Source: Halomonas sp. LBP4 (GTDB taxonomy: Bacteria > Pseudomonadota > Gammaproteobacteria > Pseudomonadales > Halomonadaceae). From it: a stretch of DNA of 52,151 nucleotides. A program made the translations under genes and the position numbers. The stretch spans positions 1,233,946 through 1,286,096 of the forward strand of contig NZ_PDOG01000001.1 in assembly GCF_003202205.1 (NCBI RefSeq). Reading direction: 5' to 3'. The notes beneath the pieces are model-generated. The model did no database searches. It worked only from the letters and a program-made list of their open reading frames with translations, and was not told where the DNA came from. Positions 7,847 to 16,605 of this stretch are shown one piece after another (positions within the stretch are counted from its first letter, which is position 1; every line of letters starts with the position of its first letter).

Positions 7847-8422
7847 TCATGGCTCACGCGTTGCCCTCACGCCTTTCCAGTCTTCGAGGTCCAGCTCGGG
7901 CCTTTCGGCACGGAAGCGGGCATAGAGCTCGATACCGCGCGGGTCTTCCAGGATATCCACCTGGGTGCCCTTGTCGCGCAGCAGGGGCTCGGTGCCCGAG
8001 GCATTGGTGACATCGCCCACCACCACGCGGGAGAAGCCACGCATGTGGAGCAGGGTCGCGCAGATCTCGCAGGGGCTCAGGGAGGTAAAGAGCGTGGACC
8101 GGCCGAAGTCGAGGCGGCCGGCATCGCGAATGGCGGAGGTCTCCCCGTGGTGGTAGGGGTGGTTCTCCTGCACCAGGGTGTTGTGCCCCTTGCCGAGGAT
8201 CCGGCGCGTGGCGTTGTCGACGATCACCGCGCCGATGGGGCAGCCGCCCTCATCAAAGCTCTTCTGCGCCAGCAGCACCGCGATCCGCATGACGTCGGCA
8301 TCGGTCAGGCGCCGGGCGAAGTCATCGTCCATCAGCACCGGCAGACTGGCGGTCGGCATATGCGCGATGGCGGCCAGCGCCGCATCCGTCACTTCCGTCC
8401 GTGCGTTCAGCAGCATTTCCAT
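7847..8422 (-). CDS. Nucleoside/cytosine deaminase-family protein
   Basis: The 191-residue protein has the zinc-dependent deaminase signature: HHGETSAIRDAG (His ligand and catalytic Glu) and SLSPCEICATLLHMRG (two Cys ligands). The GKGHNTLVQENHPYHHGE stretch and FTSLSPCEICATLL resemble yeast-type cytosine deaminase and guanine deaminase. A ~35-residue N-terminal extension precedes the fold. The likely role is pyrimidine or purine base salvage; the exact base is not deducible. It is the first gene of a probable minus-strand operon with the phosphoesterase. Confidence 0.8.
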   Translation of the reverse strand: MEMLLNARTEVTDAALAAIAHMPTASLPVLMDDDFARRLTDADVMRIAVLLAQKSFDEGGCPIGAVIVDNATRRILGKGHNTLVQENHPYHHGETSAIRDAGRLDFGRSTLFTSLSPCEICATLLHMRGFSRVVVGDVTNASGTEPLLRDKGTQVDILEDPRGIELYARFRAERPELDLEDWKGVRATREP

Positions 8423-8608
8423 GGCGCCTCCGGTTGATTGTTCAACATCGTTATCACGTTGTACTCGCAGTCCAGACGATCACGTCAGTCGCTTCACATT
8501 CGGCTCACCGCATAAGGCAATTGGCCCGAAATCGACGACACTGGTCCTTCGGCCATTCTTGCCGGGAGCCGCTACGCTTAGAGTAGCGCTTCATCACCAC
8601 CTGAATGA

Positions 8609-8752
8609 ATGCAGGCCGAGCGGTTGCGGCGCAGCCAGGAACTGCGGGAATCCAGCTCTCACCCGGTGGAGACCATCGCCGAGCTGGTCGGCTTTCCCTC
8701 CGCCGCCTCGCTGCGCTTGGGCTTGAACACCCCGGTCCTTGAAGTCAGGTAA
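8609..8752 (+). pseudogene. Remnant of an AraC/GlxA-type regulator C-terminus
   Basis: The 47-codon frame contains AERLRRSQELRESS, HPVETIAELVGFPSAASLRLG, which is the second helix-turn-helix of AraC-family regulators of the GlxA/FtrA kind (compare R..A.ELLE...PVE.IA...GF.SAA.LR). The rest of the regulator is missing on both sides, and the sequence departs from the family after SAASLR. There is no ribosome site. I read it as a decayed gene fragment directly upstream of archease. Confidence 0.6.
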
Positions 8753-8818
8753 CCGGTGGCCTTCACTATCCATAGAAACCTTCCGCCGCCATTCGCGCCA
8801 AGGGGGCGCTGGAGCGGT

Positions 8819-9229
8819 ATGTGGTCACATTTCCATCACGGCGCCGATATCGGGGTTCGGGGCATCGGCAAGACGCTCGAGCAAGCCTTCGAGGAGGCGG
8901 CGGTCGCCTTGACGGCGGTGATCGCCGAGCCAAGCGAGATCCGTTGTCTTGAAACCTGCGAGGTGCGTTGCGAGGCGCCCGACCGGGAGTTGCTTCTGGC
9001 GGATTGGCTCAATGCGCTCATCTACGAGATGGCGACCCGCCATATGCTGTTCTGCCGCTTCAAGGTCGAGCTTCAAGGCTCGCAATTGCTTGGTAGCGCT
9101 TGTGGTGAAGTCGTCGATATCGCTCGCCATCGGCCGGCGATAGAGGTCAAGGGGGCCACCTATACCGAGCTGGCGGTCCACGAAGACCGGCCAGGGGAGT
9201 GGCGCGCGCAGTGTGTCGTCGATGTCTAG
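8819..9229 (+). CDS. Archease, RtcB partner protein
   Basis: A 136-residue archease. The family-typical start 'MxxxHFxHGADIGVRG' is seen as MWSHFHHGADIGVRGIG, followed by LEQAFEEAAVALTAVI, DRELLLADWLNALIYEMATRHMLFCRFKVEL, and a C-terminal VKGATYTELAVHED with the conserved acidic end CVVDV. Archease activates RtcB by promoting guanylylation and product turnover, and metal-binding Asp/His residues are present (HGAD, ending DV). I set the start at the ATG at 8819, because the fold begins there and GGAG precedes it; a GTG at 8756 would add 21 non-homologous residues. rtcB follows 43 bases downstream. Confidence 0.9.
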   Translation: MWSHFHHGADIGVRGIGKTLEQAFEEAAVALTAVIAEPSEIRCLETCEVRCEAPDRELLLADWLNALIYEMATRHMLFCRFKVELQGSQLLGSACGEVVDIARHRPAIEVKGATYTELAVHEDRPGEWRAQCVVDV

Positions 9230-9272
9230 GCTGTGGCGGCGGTCTAACCTTGGGAATCAGGGAGGGGAAAGC

Positions 9273-10703
9273 ATGAAAACGGCAGCCCTGACCCGTGTGT
9301 CGGACTTCGAGTGGCGGATCGAGCCGACCGGCAAGATGCGAGTGCCGGGTGTCATCTATGCGACCGAAGCGCTGATCGAGGCCATGGACGAGAAAGTCCG
9401 TGACCAGGTCGTCAATGTCGCCTGCCTGCCGGGCATCGTCTCGGCGTCCTATGCCATGCCGGATGCGCATTGGGGCTACGGCTTCCCGATCGGTGGCGTG
9501 GCGGCCTTCGATGCCGATCGGGGCGGTGTGGTATCCGCCGGCGGCGTGGGCTTCGACATCTCCTGCGGCGTGCGTTGTCTGCGTACCGGCCTACGGCATG
9601 CCGATGTCGAGCCGTTCAAGGAGCCTCTGGCCGACGCGCTGTACCACCGGATTCCGGTGGGTGTCGGCAGTCATGGCCCGATCCGCCTGGCTGGCAAGCG
9701 AATGGATGCGATGCTGACCGGAGGCGCCAAATGGGCAGTGGAACAAGGTTGGGGCACTCGCGATGACCTGAGACACATCGAGGCGCAAGGCTGCATTGCC
9801 GGTGCCCGCGCCGATGCCGTTTCCGACAAGGCCAAGCAACGCCAGCGCGAGGAGATGGGCACGCTGGGTTCCGGCAATCACTACCTCGAGGTCCAGGAGG
9901 TCAGCGAGATTTATGACCGCGAGACAGCCCGTGCCTATGGGCTCGACGAGCATGATGTGGTGGTGTTCATTCATTGTGGCTCGCGCGGTCTCGGCCATCA
10001 GGTCGGTACCGAGTACCTGAAGACCATGGCGACCAGCGCCCGCGAGCATGGCATCGAGTTGCCGGACCGGGAACTCGCCTGCGCGTCGCTGCGCTCCGAC
10101 ACCGGCCAGGCGTATCTTGGCGCCATGCGTGCCGCCAGCAATTGCGCGCTGGCCAACCGCCAGATCATCACGCACCTCGCGCAACAGGCCTTTGTCGAGC
10201 TTTTCCCCGAGGCCGATCTCACACTGCTCTACGATGTGTCGCACAACACCTGCAAGCTCGAGGAGCATAGGCTCGATGGCGTGAACCGGAGGCTGTTCGT
10301 GCATCGCAAGGGGGCGACCCGCGCCTTCGGCCCCGGCCACCCGGAGCTTCCCGACGAGTATCGCGCCGTTGGCCAGCCGGTACTGATCGGGGGCTCGATG
10401 GGCACGGCGTCGTATGTGCTTGCCGGTAATGCCGATCCTCGCGTGCCTTCGTTTACCTCGGCCTGCCATGGTGCCGGGCGTGCCATGAGCCGTCGTCAGG
10501 CGCACAAGAGCTGGCAGGGCGGCCAGTTGCTGAGGGAGCTGCGCGAGCGCGGCATCATCATTCGCAGCCCATCGCTCCGGGGCGTCGCCGAGGAGGCCCC
10601 CCAGGCTTACAAGGATGTCGATGCGGTGGTCGACTGTGCCGAGGCGGCGGGGTTGGCGCGCAAGGTGGCCAAGCTGAAGCCGCTGGTCTGCATCAAGGGG
10701 TAG
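9273..10703 (+). CDS. rtcB: RNA-splicing ligase RtcB
   Basis: The 476-residue RtcB joins RNA 2',3'-cyclic phosphate (or 3'-phosphate) and 5'-OH ends, using GTP and Mn2+. Key signatures are all seen: PDAHWGYGFPIGG, VGFDISCGVR (Cys and Asp metal ligands), GSGNHYLEV, HCGSRGLGHQ, YDVSHNTCKLE, GSMGTASYVL and SACHGAGRAMSR with the His that carries GMP. The start at 9273 has GGAGGGGA upstream. It forms an operon with archease, and no RtcA cyclase or RtcR sigma-54 activator is visible. The bacterial role is repair of cleaved tRNA or rRNA under stress, known from the family. Confidence 0.95.
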   Translation: MKTAALTRVSDFEWRIEPTGKMRVPGVIYATEALIEAMDEKVRDQVVNVACLPGIVSASYAMPDAHWGYGFPIGGVAAFDADRGGVVSAGGVGFDISCGVRCLRTGLRHADVEPFKEPLADALYHRIPVGVGSHGPIRLAGKRMDAMLTGGAKWAVEQGWGTRDDLRHIEAQGCIAGARADAVSDKAKQRQREEMGTLGSGNHYLEVQEVSEIYDRETARAYGLDEHDVVVFIHCGSRGLGHQVGTEYLKTMATSAREHGIELPDRELACASLRSDTGQAYLGAMRAASNCALANRQIITHLAQQAFVELFPEADLTLLYDVSHNTCKLEEHRLDGVNRRLFVHRKGATRAFGPGHPELPDEYRAVGQPVLIGGSMGTASYVLAGNADPRVPSFTSACHGAGRAMSRRQAHKSWQGGQLLRELRERGIIIRSPSLRGVAEEAPQAYKDVDAVVDCAEAAGLARKVAKLKPLVCIKG

Positions 10704-10710
10704 CCCGGTC

Positions 10711-11094
10711 ACGGTGGCGGGGTCGAATTCCCGCAGGAGATATGTACCAGGTGCAGGCACCAGCCGTTGACGACGTGCCGCGCGAGACGGTGTTCGTACC
10801 GTCGGTTTCCTCGAGCGAGGCGGCCACCCGCTCGGTCGCAGGCTCGTCGGTGAGCCGTCCCGGCTTGAGGATCACGTAGGGCACGCCGGAAGCACGCAGG
10901 CCGGCCAGCTCGGCGATCCTCTCGCGGTTGGCCGGATTCCTGACATGAATGACGCTGTAGGCCTGCACGTGGCTGGAGGTCGCGGCGGCCTGGCCGGCGC
11001 GGATCAGCTCCAGCAGCAGCTCGCGAGGGATCTGCTGGTCGGTGAACTTGCGGATCGAGCGGTGGGACTTCAGCAGGTCAATGGTGGGATTCAT
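10711..11094 (-). pseudogene. Mosaic pseudogene: nfsA start + reductase middle + phosphoesterase piece
   Basis: Read on the minus strand, 11094-10901 encodes the N-terminus of an NfsA/FRP-type nitroreductase (MNPTIDLLKSHRSIRKFTDQ, LIRAGQAAATSSHVQAYSVI). It then passes in frame into LRASGVPYVILKPGRLTDEP and ERVAASLEETDGTNTVSRG, nearly identical to the middle of the reductase at 5951-6583 (DNA 10774-10900 matches ~6050-6175). Finally 10771-10711 matches ~7507-7566 within the phosphoesterase gene, with a small indel and out of frame. No part retains a complete domain. Confidence 0.8.
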
Positions 11095-11278
11095 GGGACC
11101 TCGAGGGATGGGGTGTGAATCGTTAACCTGCTCATTATCTGTCATCCCGGAAGGCATTGCATCCCGGCCCAGGCGGTGCCAGACAGCGGGGACGGTACTC
11201 GGGGCGAAGGCATGGATTGTCCGTCAGAGACCGCTGCTGCAGAATCGAACGCTGAACCACTCCACTCAGGTGGCCCAA

Positions 11279-11896
11279 ATGGACTCGATGACCCTGCTGT
11301 TCTTCGTGCCGGCCTGCTTCGCCCTGAACATGGCGCCGGGCCCCAACAACCTGCTGTCCATGAGCAACGCCAAGCGCTATGGCGTGCGCATGGCCTGCCT
11401 AGCCGGTATCGGCCGTCTGGCGGCCTTCGTGGTGATGATCACGCTCGCCGCCTCGGGCCTGGCGACCGTGCTCCACACCTCCGAGAAACTGTTCCTGGTC
11501 ATCAAGGTGCTCGGTGCCGGCTATCTGTTCTGGCTGGCCTTCCAGCTGTGGAACGCCGAGAGCGGGGACGAGGCCATGGCCACCCGCCCGCTGGGTCTCT
11601 GGGGCCTCGCCAGGCAGGAGTTCCTGCTCGCCGCCGGCAATCCCAAGGCCATCCTGATCTTCACGGCGTTTCTCCCGCAGTTCGTCGCGCCGGGCGGCAA
11701 TGTCGCCGTCCAGTTCCTGATCCTGGGCGCCCTGTTCCTGGCGCTCGAGTGGGTGGCGATCGCCGGCTATGCCTGCTTCGGCGCCTTCCTGCGTCACTGG
11801 TTCTCGCGCCCCATCATGCGCCGACTGTTCAACCGCACCTGCGCGAGCCTGTTGGCGAGCGCCGGCGTGGGCCTGCTGGTGGCGCGGCGGGAGTGA
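11279..11896 (+). CDS. LysE/RhtB-family amino-acid exporter
   Basis: The 205-residue membrane protein has five to six hydrophobic segments. It carries the family signatures ALNMAPGPNNLLSMSNAKRYG after TM1, LFLVIKVLGAGYLFWLAFQLWN, and ARQEFLLAAGNPKAILIFTAFLPQF in the middle. These proteins export amino acids or their derivatives, coupled to proton entry. The ATG at 11279 gives MDSMTLLFF; MTLLFF at 11288 is the alternative. It converges with a second LysE-type gene 42 bases downstream. No adjacent regulator is seen on its own side, because upstream DNA holds the mosaic pseudogene. Confidence 0.9.
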   Translation: MDSMTLLFFVPACFALNMAPGPNNLLSMSNAKRYGVRMACLAGIGRLAAFVVMITLAASGLATVLHTSEKLFLVIKVLGAGYLFWLAFQLWNAESGDEAMATRPLGLWGLARQEFLLAAGNPKAILIFTAFLPQFVAPGGNVAVQFLILGALFLALEWVAIAGYACFGAFLRHWFSRPIMRRLFNRTCASLLASAGVGLLVARRE

Positions 11897-11938
11897 GCCC
11901 AGGTCGGTCGAGTCTCCGATGGGGTAGATGACGATCCA

Positions 11939-12553
11939 TCAACCTGCGCCGGTCGCGAGAGGGAGCCAGACGTGCTCATAACCGATCGAGACGGAGACAC
12001 CCACCAGCAGTACCGACATCGCGAGGCTGAACCCCGCAAGAATACTCGGGTTCTCGATCCGCCGCCCGGCAACGGCGCCCATCAGCGCATAGCTGCCGGG
12101 CGCCCCCACCGCCAGAGCGGCCAGCCCCAGCGACCAGAGCAGCAGGCTGACGCCGTGGATGCCTGCGGCGGGGAATTGGATCGTGGCGATCGGCAGGGTC
12201 GCTATCATGCCCTTGGGGTTGCAGAGCTGCATGATCAGGCCATCGCGAAATTGCAGCACGCGCGGCGCTTGCCGTACGGCGCCCAGGTCGATGCTCGACC
12301 GGGCGATCCTGACGGCGAGATAGAGGATATAGCCGCAACCCAACGCCCCCACCACGGCGAGCATATCGCCACGCACCCAGGCCGCACCGGCCCAGCCGAA
12401 CACCATGAACAGCACCAACATGGCCAGCCCCACCCCGAGGAAGAAACCGAGGGAGGTTCTGGCCTGGCCGTTGAGCCCCGCATTGAGGCCGAGCAGGTTC
12501 ACGGGCCCAGGCGTGTACATGACGCCCAGGGCATAGGCGACGATCTCTAACAT
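11939..12553 (-). CDS. LysE-family transporter
   Basis: The 204-residue protein shows the LysE N-terminus EIVAYALGVMYTPGPVNLLGLNAGLN, a following hydrophobic FFLGVGLAMLVLFMVFGW, and the mid-protein GLIMQLCNPKGMIATLPIATIQF. About six membrane segments fill the rest. It lies downstream of and on the same strand as an AraC-family regulator gene, a common arrangement in which the regulator controls the exporter. The 181-base gap between them holds a heptamer repeat and probably the promoter. Confidence 0.88.
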   Translation of the reverse strand: MLEIVAYALGVMYTPGPVNLLGLNAGLNGQARTSLGFFLGVGLAMLVLFMVFGWAGAAWVRGDMLAVVGALGCGYILYLAVRIARSSIDLGAVRQAPRVLQFRDGLIMQLCNPKGMIATLPIATIQFPAAGIHGVSLLLWSLGLAALAVGAPGSYALMGAVAGRRIENPSILAGFSLAMSVLLVGVSVSIGYEHVWLPLATGAG

Positions 12554-12615
12554 TGGAATACCTCGGTCAGGGGAAGCGCTTTACAAATTGCCGAGCGGGA
12601 TGAAGCGCAAGGCGC

Positions 12616-12643
12616 ACGGAGCACGGAGCATGGAGCACGGAGC
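12616..12643 (+). repeat. Heptamer tandem repeat (ACGGAGC x4)
   Basis: Four head-to-tail 7-bp units (ACGGAGC, ACGGAGC, ATGGAGC, ACGGAGC) with a further degenerate GGAGCAT nearby, in the gap between the AraC regulator and the LysE exporter. Function unknown; it could be a slippage tract or a set of AraC half-sites. Confidence 0.6.
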
Positions 12644-12734
12644 ACAGGAACCGGAGCATATGGGGGATATGTGAGGATTCCGCGCACCGCGCAACGCAGC
12701 GATTTGCCCGCGCAGGCATTTGTATAGTGCTTCC

Positions 12735-13568
12735 TTAGTTGGTGACGCTACGCTGGTACTGGTAGGGCGTCATGCCATAGATGCGCTTGAATCGGCGGTT
12801 GAAATGGCTGAGGTCGGCAAAGCCATAGCGGAAGGCGACGTCGTTGGGAACCACGCCGGCCTCCAGGGCGCTGCGCGCGGCATTGACCCGGCAGCTGAGC
12901 ACGTACTGGTGCGGCGTGATGCCGAACTGCTGACGGAACAGGCGCAGGAAGTGGTATTTCGAGAGGTGTGCGGCCTGGCTGATATCGTCCAGCGAGAGAT
13001 CCGCCTCCAGGTGCGCGAGAATGTACTCCTTGGCGCGCAGCAGCAGAGCATCGGGCCGGCTCACCGTGCCGCCCGGCTGGAACTTGCCGGCTCGCTGCAC
13101 CAGGCGAGTCGCCATTCGATGCAGGGCGTGCTCCTGATCGATGCGAGAGCCCAGCTGCTGGGTCATCAGGTGCGCCAGTTCCAGGATGGCCTGGCGCAGC
13201 TCGGGGTCCGCCAGCAAGGTTTCGCTGCCTCTGAACCGGCCGGCGCGCTCGCACCCCGCCGCATCGGCGAACAGCGCCTCGAGCCGAGCGGGAGGCACGT
13301 AGACCATGACGTACCCCAGGGTGCTGTCGCCGCCCGGGTGTCCGTCGTGCACTTGCTCGGGATTGAACTGGATGACGTTGCCGGGCGGGCTGCGGTGAAA
13401 CTGCCCGCCGCTGAAGAAATCCTGGCGCCCGGCGAGGGTGACGCCGAAGGCGTACTCCGCGTGGGCATGACGGTCGTAGCTGAAATCGCTCAGCGCCGCC
13501 TGGAGGACCGTAAGCTCGGGAATATGCCGGCTCTTGAAGTAGTCGAACCGACTGGACTGTTTCGCCAT
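12735..13568 (-). CDS. AraC-family transcriptional regulator with cupin sensor domain
   Basis: The 277-residue regulator has an N-terminal cupin-like AraC_binding domain (HAHAEYAFGVTLAGRQDFFSGGQFH, PPGNVIQFNPEQVHDGHP). Residues ~180-275 hold two helix-turn-helix motifs: LSLDDISQAAHLSKYHFLRLF and then PNDVAFRYGFADLSHFNRRFKRIYGMTPYQY. I chose the ATG at 13568, which has GGGAGG upstream, over 13598. Regulators of this architecture often sit beside LysE exporters, and the adjacent same-strand LysE-type gene is the natural target. A perfect inverted repeat at 13614 lies upstream of its start. Confidence 0.9.
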   Translation of the reverse strand: MAKQSSRFDYFKSRHIPELTVLQAALSDFSYDRHAHAEYAFGVTLAGRQDFFSGGQFHRSPPGNVIQFNPEQVHDGHPGGDSTLGYVMVYVPPARLEALFADAAGCERAGRFRGSETLLADPELRQAILELAHLMTQQLGSRIDQEHALHRMATRLVQRAGKFQPGGTVSRPDALLLRAKEYILAHLEADLSLDDISQAAHLSKYHFLRLFRQQFGITPHQYVLSCRVNAARSALEAGVVPNDVAFRYGFADLSHFNRRFKRIYGMTPYQYQRSVTN

Positions 13569-13613
13569 GCCACACCTCCCTGACCACCACTCAGGCATAG
13601 CTTAGGCCCAACC

Positions 13614-13630
13614 CCAAGCCGCAGGCTTGG
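13614..13630. promoter_or_regulatory. Inverted repeat upstream of the AraC gene
   Basis: CCAAGCC-GCA-GGCTTGG, a perfect 7-bp inverted repeat with a 3-base centre, 45 bases upstream of the AraC start and immediately beyond the point where dienelactone-hydrolase similarity ends. It may be an operator, or a hairpin in the leader; there is no T-tract. Confidence 0.35.
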
Positions 13631-13657
13631 ACAAAATTGCGGAAACACCTCGCCAAC

Positions 13658-13825
13658 CCCGAGTTCCTCGACGAATCTCATACCGTCCGCCAAGTCGTCG
13701 AAGGTGCGGCCATCGAAGAGATCGGGCGTGTGAACGATGTGCCCGGACCGGCGCAGCCGGTCGGCAAACTCGACGACGCCAGGAGTCAGCCCGTGCGCGT
13801 GGTGGAACAACATGATCTCTGCCAT
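13658..13825 (-). pseudogene. Truncated dienelactone hydrolase-family gene
   Basis: The frame from ATG 13825 begins MAEIMLFHHAHGLTPGVVEF and continues with ADRLRRSGHIVHTPDLFDGRTF and MRFVEELG, which is the N-terminal ~56 residues of a dienelactone hydrolase. A strong AGGAGGT ribosome site precedes it. After EELG the similarity stops, and the frame runs on into the leader of the AraC gene. The nucleophile Cys and the rest of the alpha/beta-hydrolase fold are absent, so no enzyme can be made. Confidence 0.7.
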
Positions 13826-13948
13826 TTTCGACCTCCTGTCCGGGGTGCTTGCACTGCTGTTCGAGATTGAGGCGGCCGTGCGAGGTGGCGTCACGTTGGA
13901 GGGGTGAGTGTCCGCCAGCCAGGCTGGGAGTCGTATGGGATTTGGCGA

Positions 13949-14884
13949 TCACGCATGGCGGCGCCGCCTGAGCATACCGAAGGCCTTGACCCCGGCCAGC
14001 ACAGCGGCGCCGGCGAACACGCCGAAGGCGGCATTCAGTGCCGTCTCGCCGAGCGGGCCGAGAATCGCCCCGGCGCTGGGCAGGTCGGCCGCGAGGTGAG
14101 CCAGCGCCTCGACGCCGTGATGCACGGCGGGCAGCCCGTGCACCAGGATGCCGCCGCCGACCATGAACATGGCGGCGGTGCCGATCACCGAGAGCGACTT
14201 CATCAGGTAGGGCGCCACCCGCACGATGGCGTTGCCCATGGCCTGGGCCGGCACAGCGCTACGCTGGCTGAGGTAGAGACCGAGGTCATCGAGCTTGACG
14301 ATACCGGCGACCAGGCCATAGACGCCAACGGTCATGATCAGGGCGATGCCCACCAGCACCGCGACCTGCTGCAGGAAGGGCGCACCGGCCACGCTGCCCA
14401 GGGTGATGGCGATGATCTCCGCCGAGAGGATGAAGTCGGTACGCACCGCGCCCTTGATCTTGTCCCGCTCGAGCGCCACCACATCGGCATCCGGATCGGA
14501 CAGGGTCCGCACCAGGCGCTCATGCTCCTGCGCCGATTCGGCCTCGTCGTGGGTAAAGGCGTGGAAGAGCTTTTCGGCGCCTTCGTAGCACAGGAAGGCG
14601 CCCCCCAGCATCAGGAGTGGCGTCACGGCCCAGGGGGCGACGGCACTGATCAGCAGCGCCGCCGGCACCAGGATCGCCTTGTTGCGTAGCGAGCCCCTGG
14701 CCACCGCCCACACCACCGGCAGTTCGCGGTCGGCCTTCACCCCGCTGACCTGCTGGGCGTTCAGCGCCAGGTCGTCGCCGAGCACTCCGGCGGTCTTCTT
14801 GACCGCCACCTTGGTCATCAACGACACATCGTCGAGGATCGTCGCGATATCGTCGATCAGTGTCAGTAAGCTTGCACCTGCCAC
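13949..14884 (-). CDS. YedI/DUF808-family inner-membrane protein
   Basis: The 311-residue protein matches E. coli YedI: an opening [20 protein letters not shown], then [34 protein letters not shown], and [21 protein letters not shown]. Several hydrophobic helices follow. The GTG at 14884, with AGGA upstream, puts the start exactly where the family begins; in-frame sequence further upstream is antisense to the DUF3820 gene and is not part of the protein. The function of DUF808 proteins is unknown. The C-terminus ends in a short Arg-rich tail (GMLRRRRHA). Confidence 0.88.
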   Translation of the reverse strand: MAGASLLTLIDDIATILDDVSLMTKVAVKKTAGVLGDDLALNAQQVSGVKADRELPVVWAVARGSLRNKAILVPAALLISAVAPWAVTPLLMLGGAFLCYEGAEKLFHAFTHDEAESAQEHERLVRTLSDPDADVVALERDKIKGAVRTDFILSAEIIAITLGSVAGAPFLQQVAVLVGIALIMTVGVYGLVAGIVKLDDLGLYLSQRSAVPAQAMGNAIVRVAPYLMKSLSVIGTAAMFMVGGGILVHGLPAVHHGVEALAHLAADLPSAGAILGPLGETALNAAFGVFAGAAVLAGVKAFGMLRRRRHA

Positions 14885-14980
14885 GGCTGTCTTCCTGTTC
14901 CGCCAAGGGGGCTGGCGATGGTCTCCCTTCGCCACAAGCGCAGCATGGCATAATCGGAGCACTGCAGAGGAGCGCGATGC

Positions 14981-15202
14981 ATGAAACCCGAGGATCTGGA
15001 AAAGCTGGTTACCCGACGGATGCCCTACGGCAAATACGAAGGCCGGCTGCTCGCCGACCTTCCCGGCCCCTACCTCAACTGGTTCGCCCGCCAGGGCTTC
15101 CCGCCCGGCGAGATCGGCCAGCTCTTGCATCTGATGCATGAGATCGACCACAACGGCCTGAGTCCGCTGCTCGATCCGCTGAGGGAGTCCCATGGGGCCT
15201 AG
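14981..15202 (+). CDS. DUF3820-family small protein
   Basis: A 73-residue protein with the family pattern [30 protein letters not shown], then [28 protein letters not shown]3820 includes a putative quorum-sensing-regulated virulence factor of Pseudomonas, and the 'PFGKYKG..L.DLP..YL.WF...GFP' motif is characteristic. Its biochemical role is not known. It is divergent from the YedI gene, with ~100 bases between them for two promoters. Confidence 0.85.
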   Translation: MKPEDLEKLVTRRMPYGKYEGRLLADLPGPYLNWFARQGFPPGEIGQLLHLMHEIDHNGLSPLLDPLRESHGA

Positions 15203-15465
15203 CAGCCTGACCAGAGACGCCCCGCCATCACCTCACAGGACATCGCCAACATTCCTACGCCCTGGGCCGGCCAGATTCGGCCGGCGACGGGCTGCAATAC
15301 CGCCTGTCGCCGCCACCAGGGAGTCGGAAGCATACGGGTGCCCCCCATCCGTGTATGCTGACGTACATCCACTTGCCTTGGTGGGGACCTCTCGTTGACT
15401 GTCGGCCGTATCGGCCGGGACCATCCCGTCGCCTCCTCTGAGTCCATACCCGAGGTAGACGCTTC

Positions 15466-16605
15466 ATGCTTCCTGGTTCCCTTCGTGCCATTCTCGACTG
15501 CGCCGCTCACCCCGCTGACGACCGCCAATCGGCCATCGTGTACTGCGAGGGCAACTTCGCGCGCATCGATGGCAAGACGGCCAACGGCCTGGTGCGCAGC
15601 AGCGAGCGGTATCGCATCCTTTCCGTCATCGACAGCACCCTGACCGGCGAGGACGCGGGCATCGCCCTGGGCGAGGCGGCGGCGGGCATCCCCATCGTCG
15701 CCGATCTGACCGCGGCGCTCGCCGCGACCGATGACCTTCCCGACGTCCTCATCTTCGGGCTGGCGCCGTTGTCGGGCCTGATGTCCGAGGCGGACCGTGC
15801 GGTGGTGCTGGCGGCCGTGGCGGCCGGCATCGGCGTGGTATCCGGCCTGCACGAGTTCCTCGCGGACGACCCGGAGATCTCGGCGGCGGCACTCGCCAGC
15901 GGGGTGACGCTTCACGATATCCGCCGGCCACGCCCGACCAAGCACCTGCGCATGTTCGACGGCGCGATCGGCGGCGTCGACTGTGTGCGCATCGCGATAC
16001 TGGGCACGGATGGCGCGATCGGCAAGCGCACCACCTCGACGCTGCTCACCCAGGCGCTCAACGACGCCGGGATTCACACCGTGATGGTGGGGACGGGCCA
16101 GACCGGCCTCATGCAGGGCGCCGCCTATGGCGTCGCGCTCGATGCCATTCCCGCCCAGTTCGGTGTCGGCGAACTGGAGGGGGCGGTGCTCGCCGCCTAT
16201 GAGGGCGAACACCCCGACGTCATCGTGATCGAGGGCCAGGGCGCCCTCAGCCACCCCGCCTACCTGAGCTCGACGGTGGTGTTGCGCGCCAGCCGGCCAC
16301 AGGCCGTGATCATGCAGCATGCCCCGGCCCGCCGGATGCTCAGTGACTATCCGGCGGTGCGCATGCCGTCTCCCCTCTCGGAGATCAAGCTCATCGAGCT
16401 GTTCGGCAAGACCACGGTCATCGGGCTGGCCATCAACCACGAGGACATGAGCGAGGCAGAGGTCACGGCGGCCATCGCCCGCTACAAGGTCGAGCTCGGC
16501 CTCCCCGCCACCGATGCGCTGTGGCACGACCCCTCGGCGCTGGTGGGAATGGTCACCGCCGCCTTTCCCGCACTGCAGGCGCGTCAGCCACTGGCAATGG
16601 CGTGA
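15466..16605 (+). CDS. DUF1611-family protein (DgcN-type)
   Basis: The 379-residue protein has the DUF1611 two-part layout: an N-terminal Rossmann-like part (ADLTAALAATDDLPDVLIFGLAP, VVSGLHEFLADDPE) and a C-terminal P-loop-like part (VRIAILGTDGAIGKRTTSTLL, VMVGTGQTGLMQGAAYGVALDA, IEGQGALSHPAY). Homologues are annotated as DgcN, an N-acetyltransferase of D-glutamate catabolism, usually beside a racemase or epimerase. The downstream PLP racemase overlaps by four bases (GTGA), so the two form one operation. The amino-acid substrate here is not established. Confidence 0.8.
   Translation: MLPGSLRAILDCAAHPADDRQSAIVYCEGNFARIDGKTANGLVRSSERYRILSVIDSTLTGEDAGIALGEAAAGIPIVADLTAALAATDDLPDVLIFGLAPLSGLMSEADRAVVLAAVAAGIGVVSGLHEFLADDPEISAAALASGVTLHDIRRPRPTKHLRMFDGAIGGVDCVRIAILGTDGAIGKRTTSTLLTQALNDAGIHTVMVGTGQTGLMQGAAYGVALDAIPAQFGVGELEGAVLAAYEGEHPDVIVIEGQGALSHPAYLSSTVVLRASRPQAVIMQHAPARRMLSDYPAVRMPSPLSEIKLIELFGKTTVIGLAINHEDMSEAEVTAAIARYKVELGLPATDALWHDPSALVGMVTAAFPALQARQPLAMA

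Noticed and set aside
14885..15193. N-terminal extension of the YedI-like protein
   Set aside because: The extension is antisense to DUF3820. Family homology starts exactly at the GTG at 14884, which has a ribosome site.
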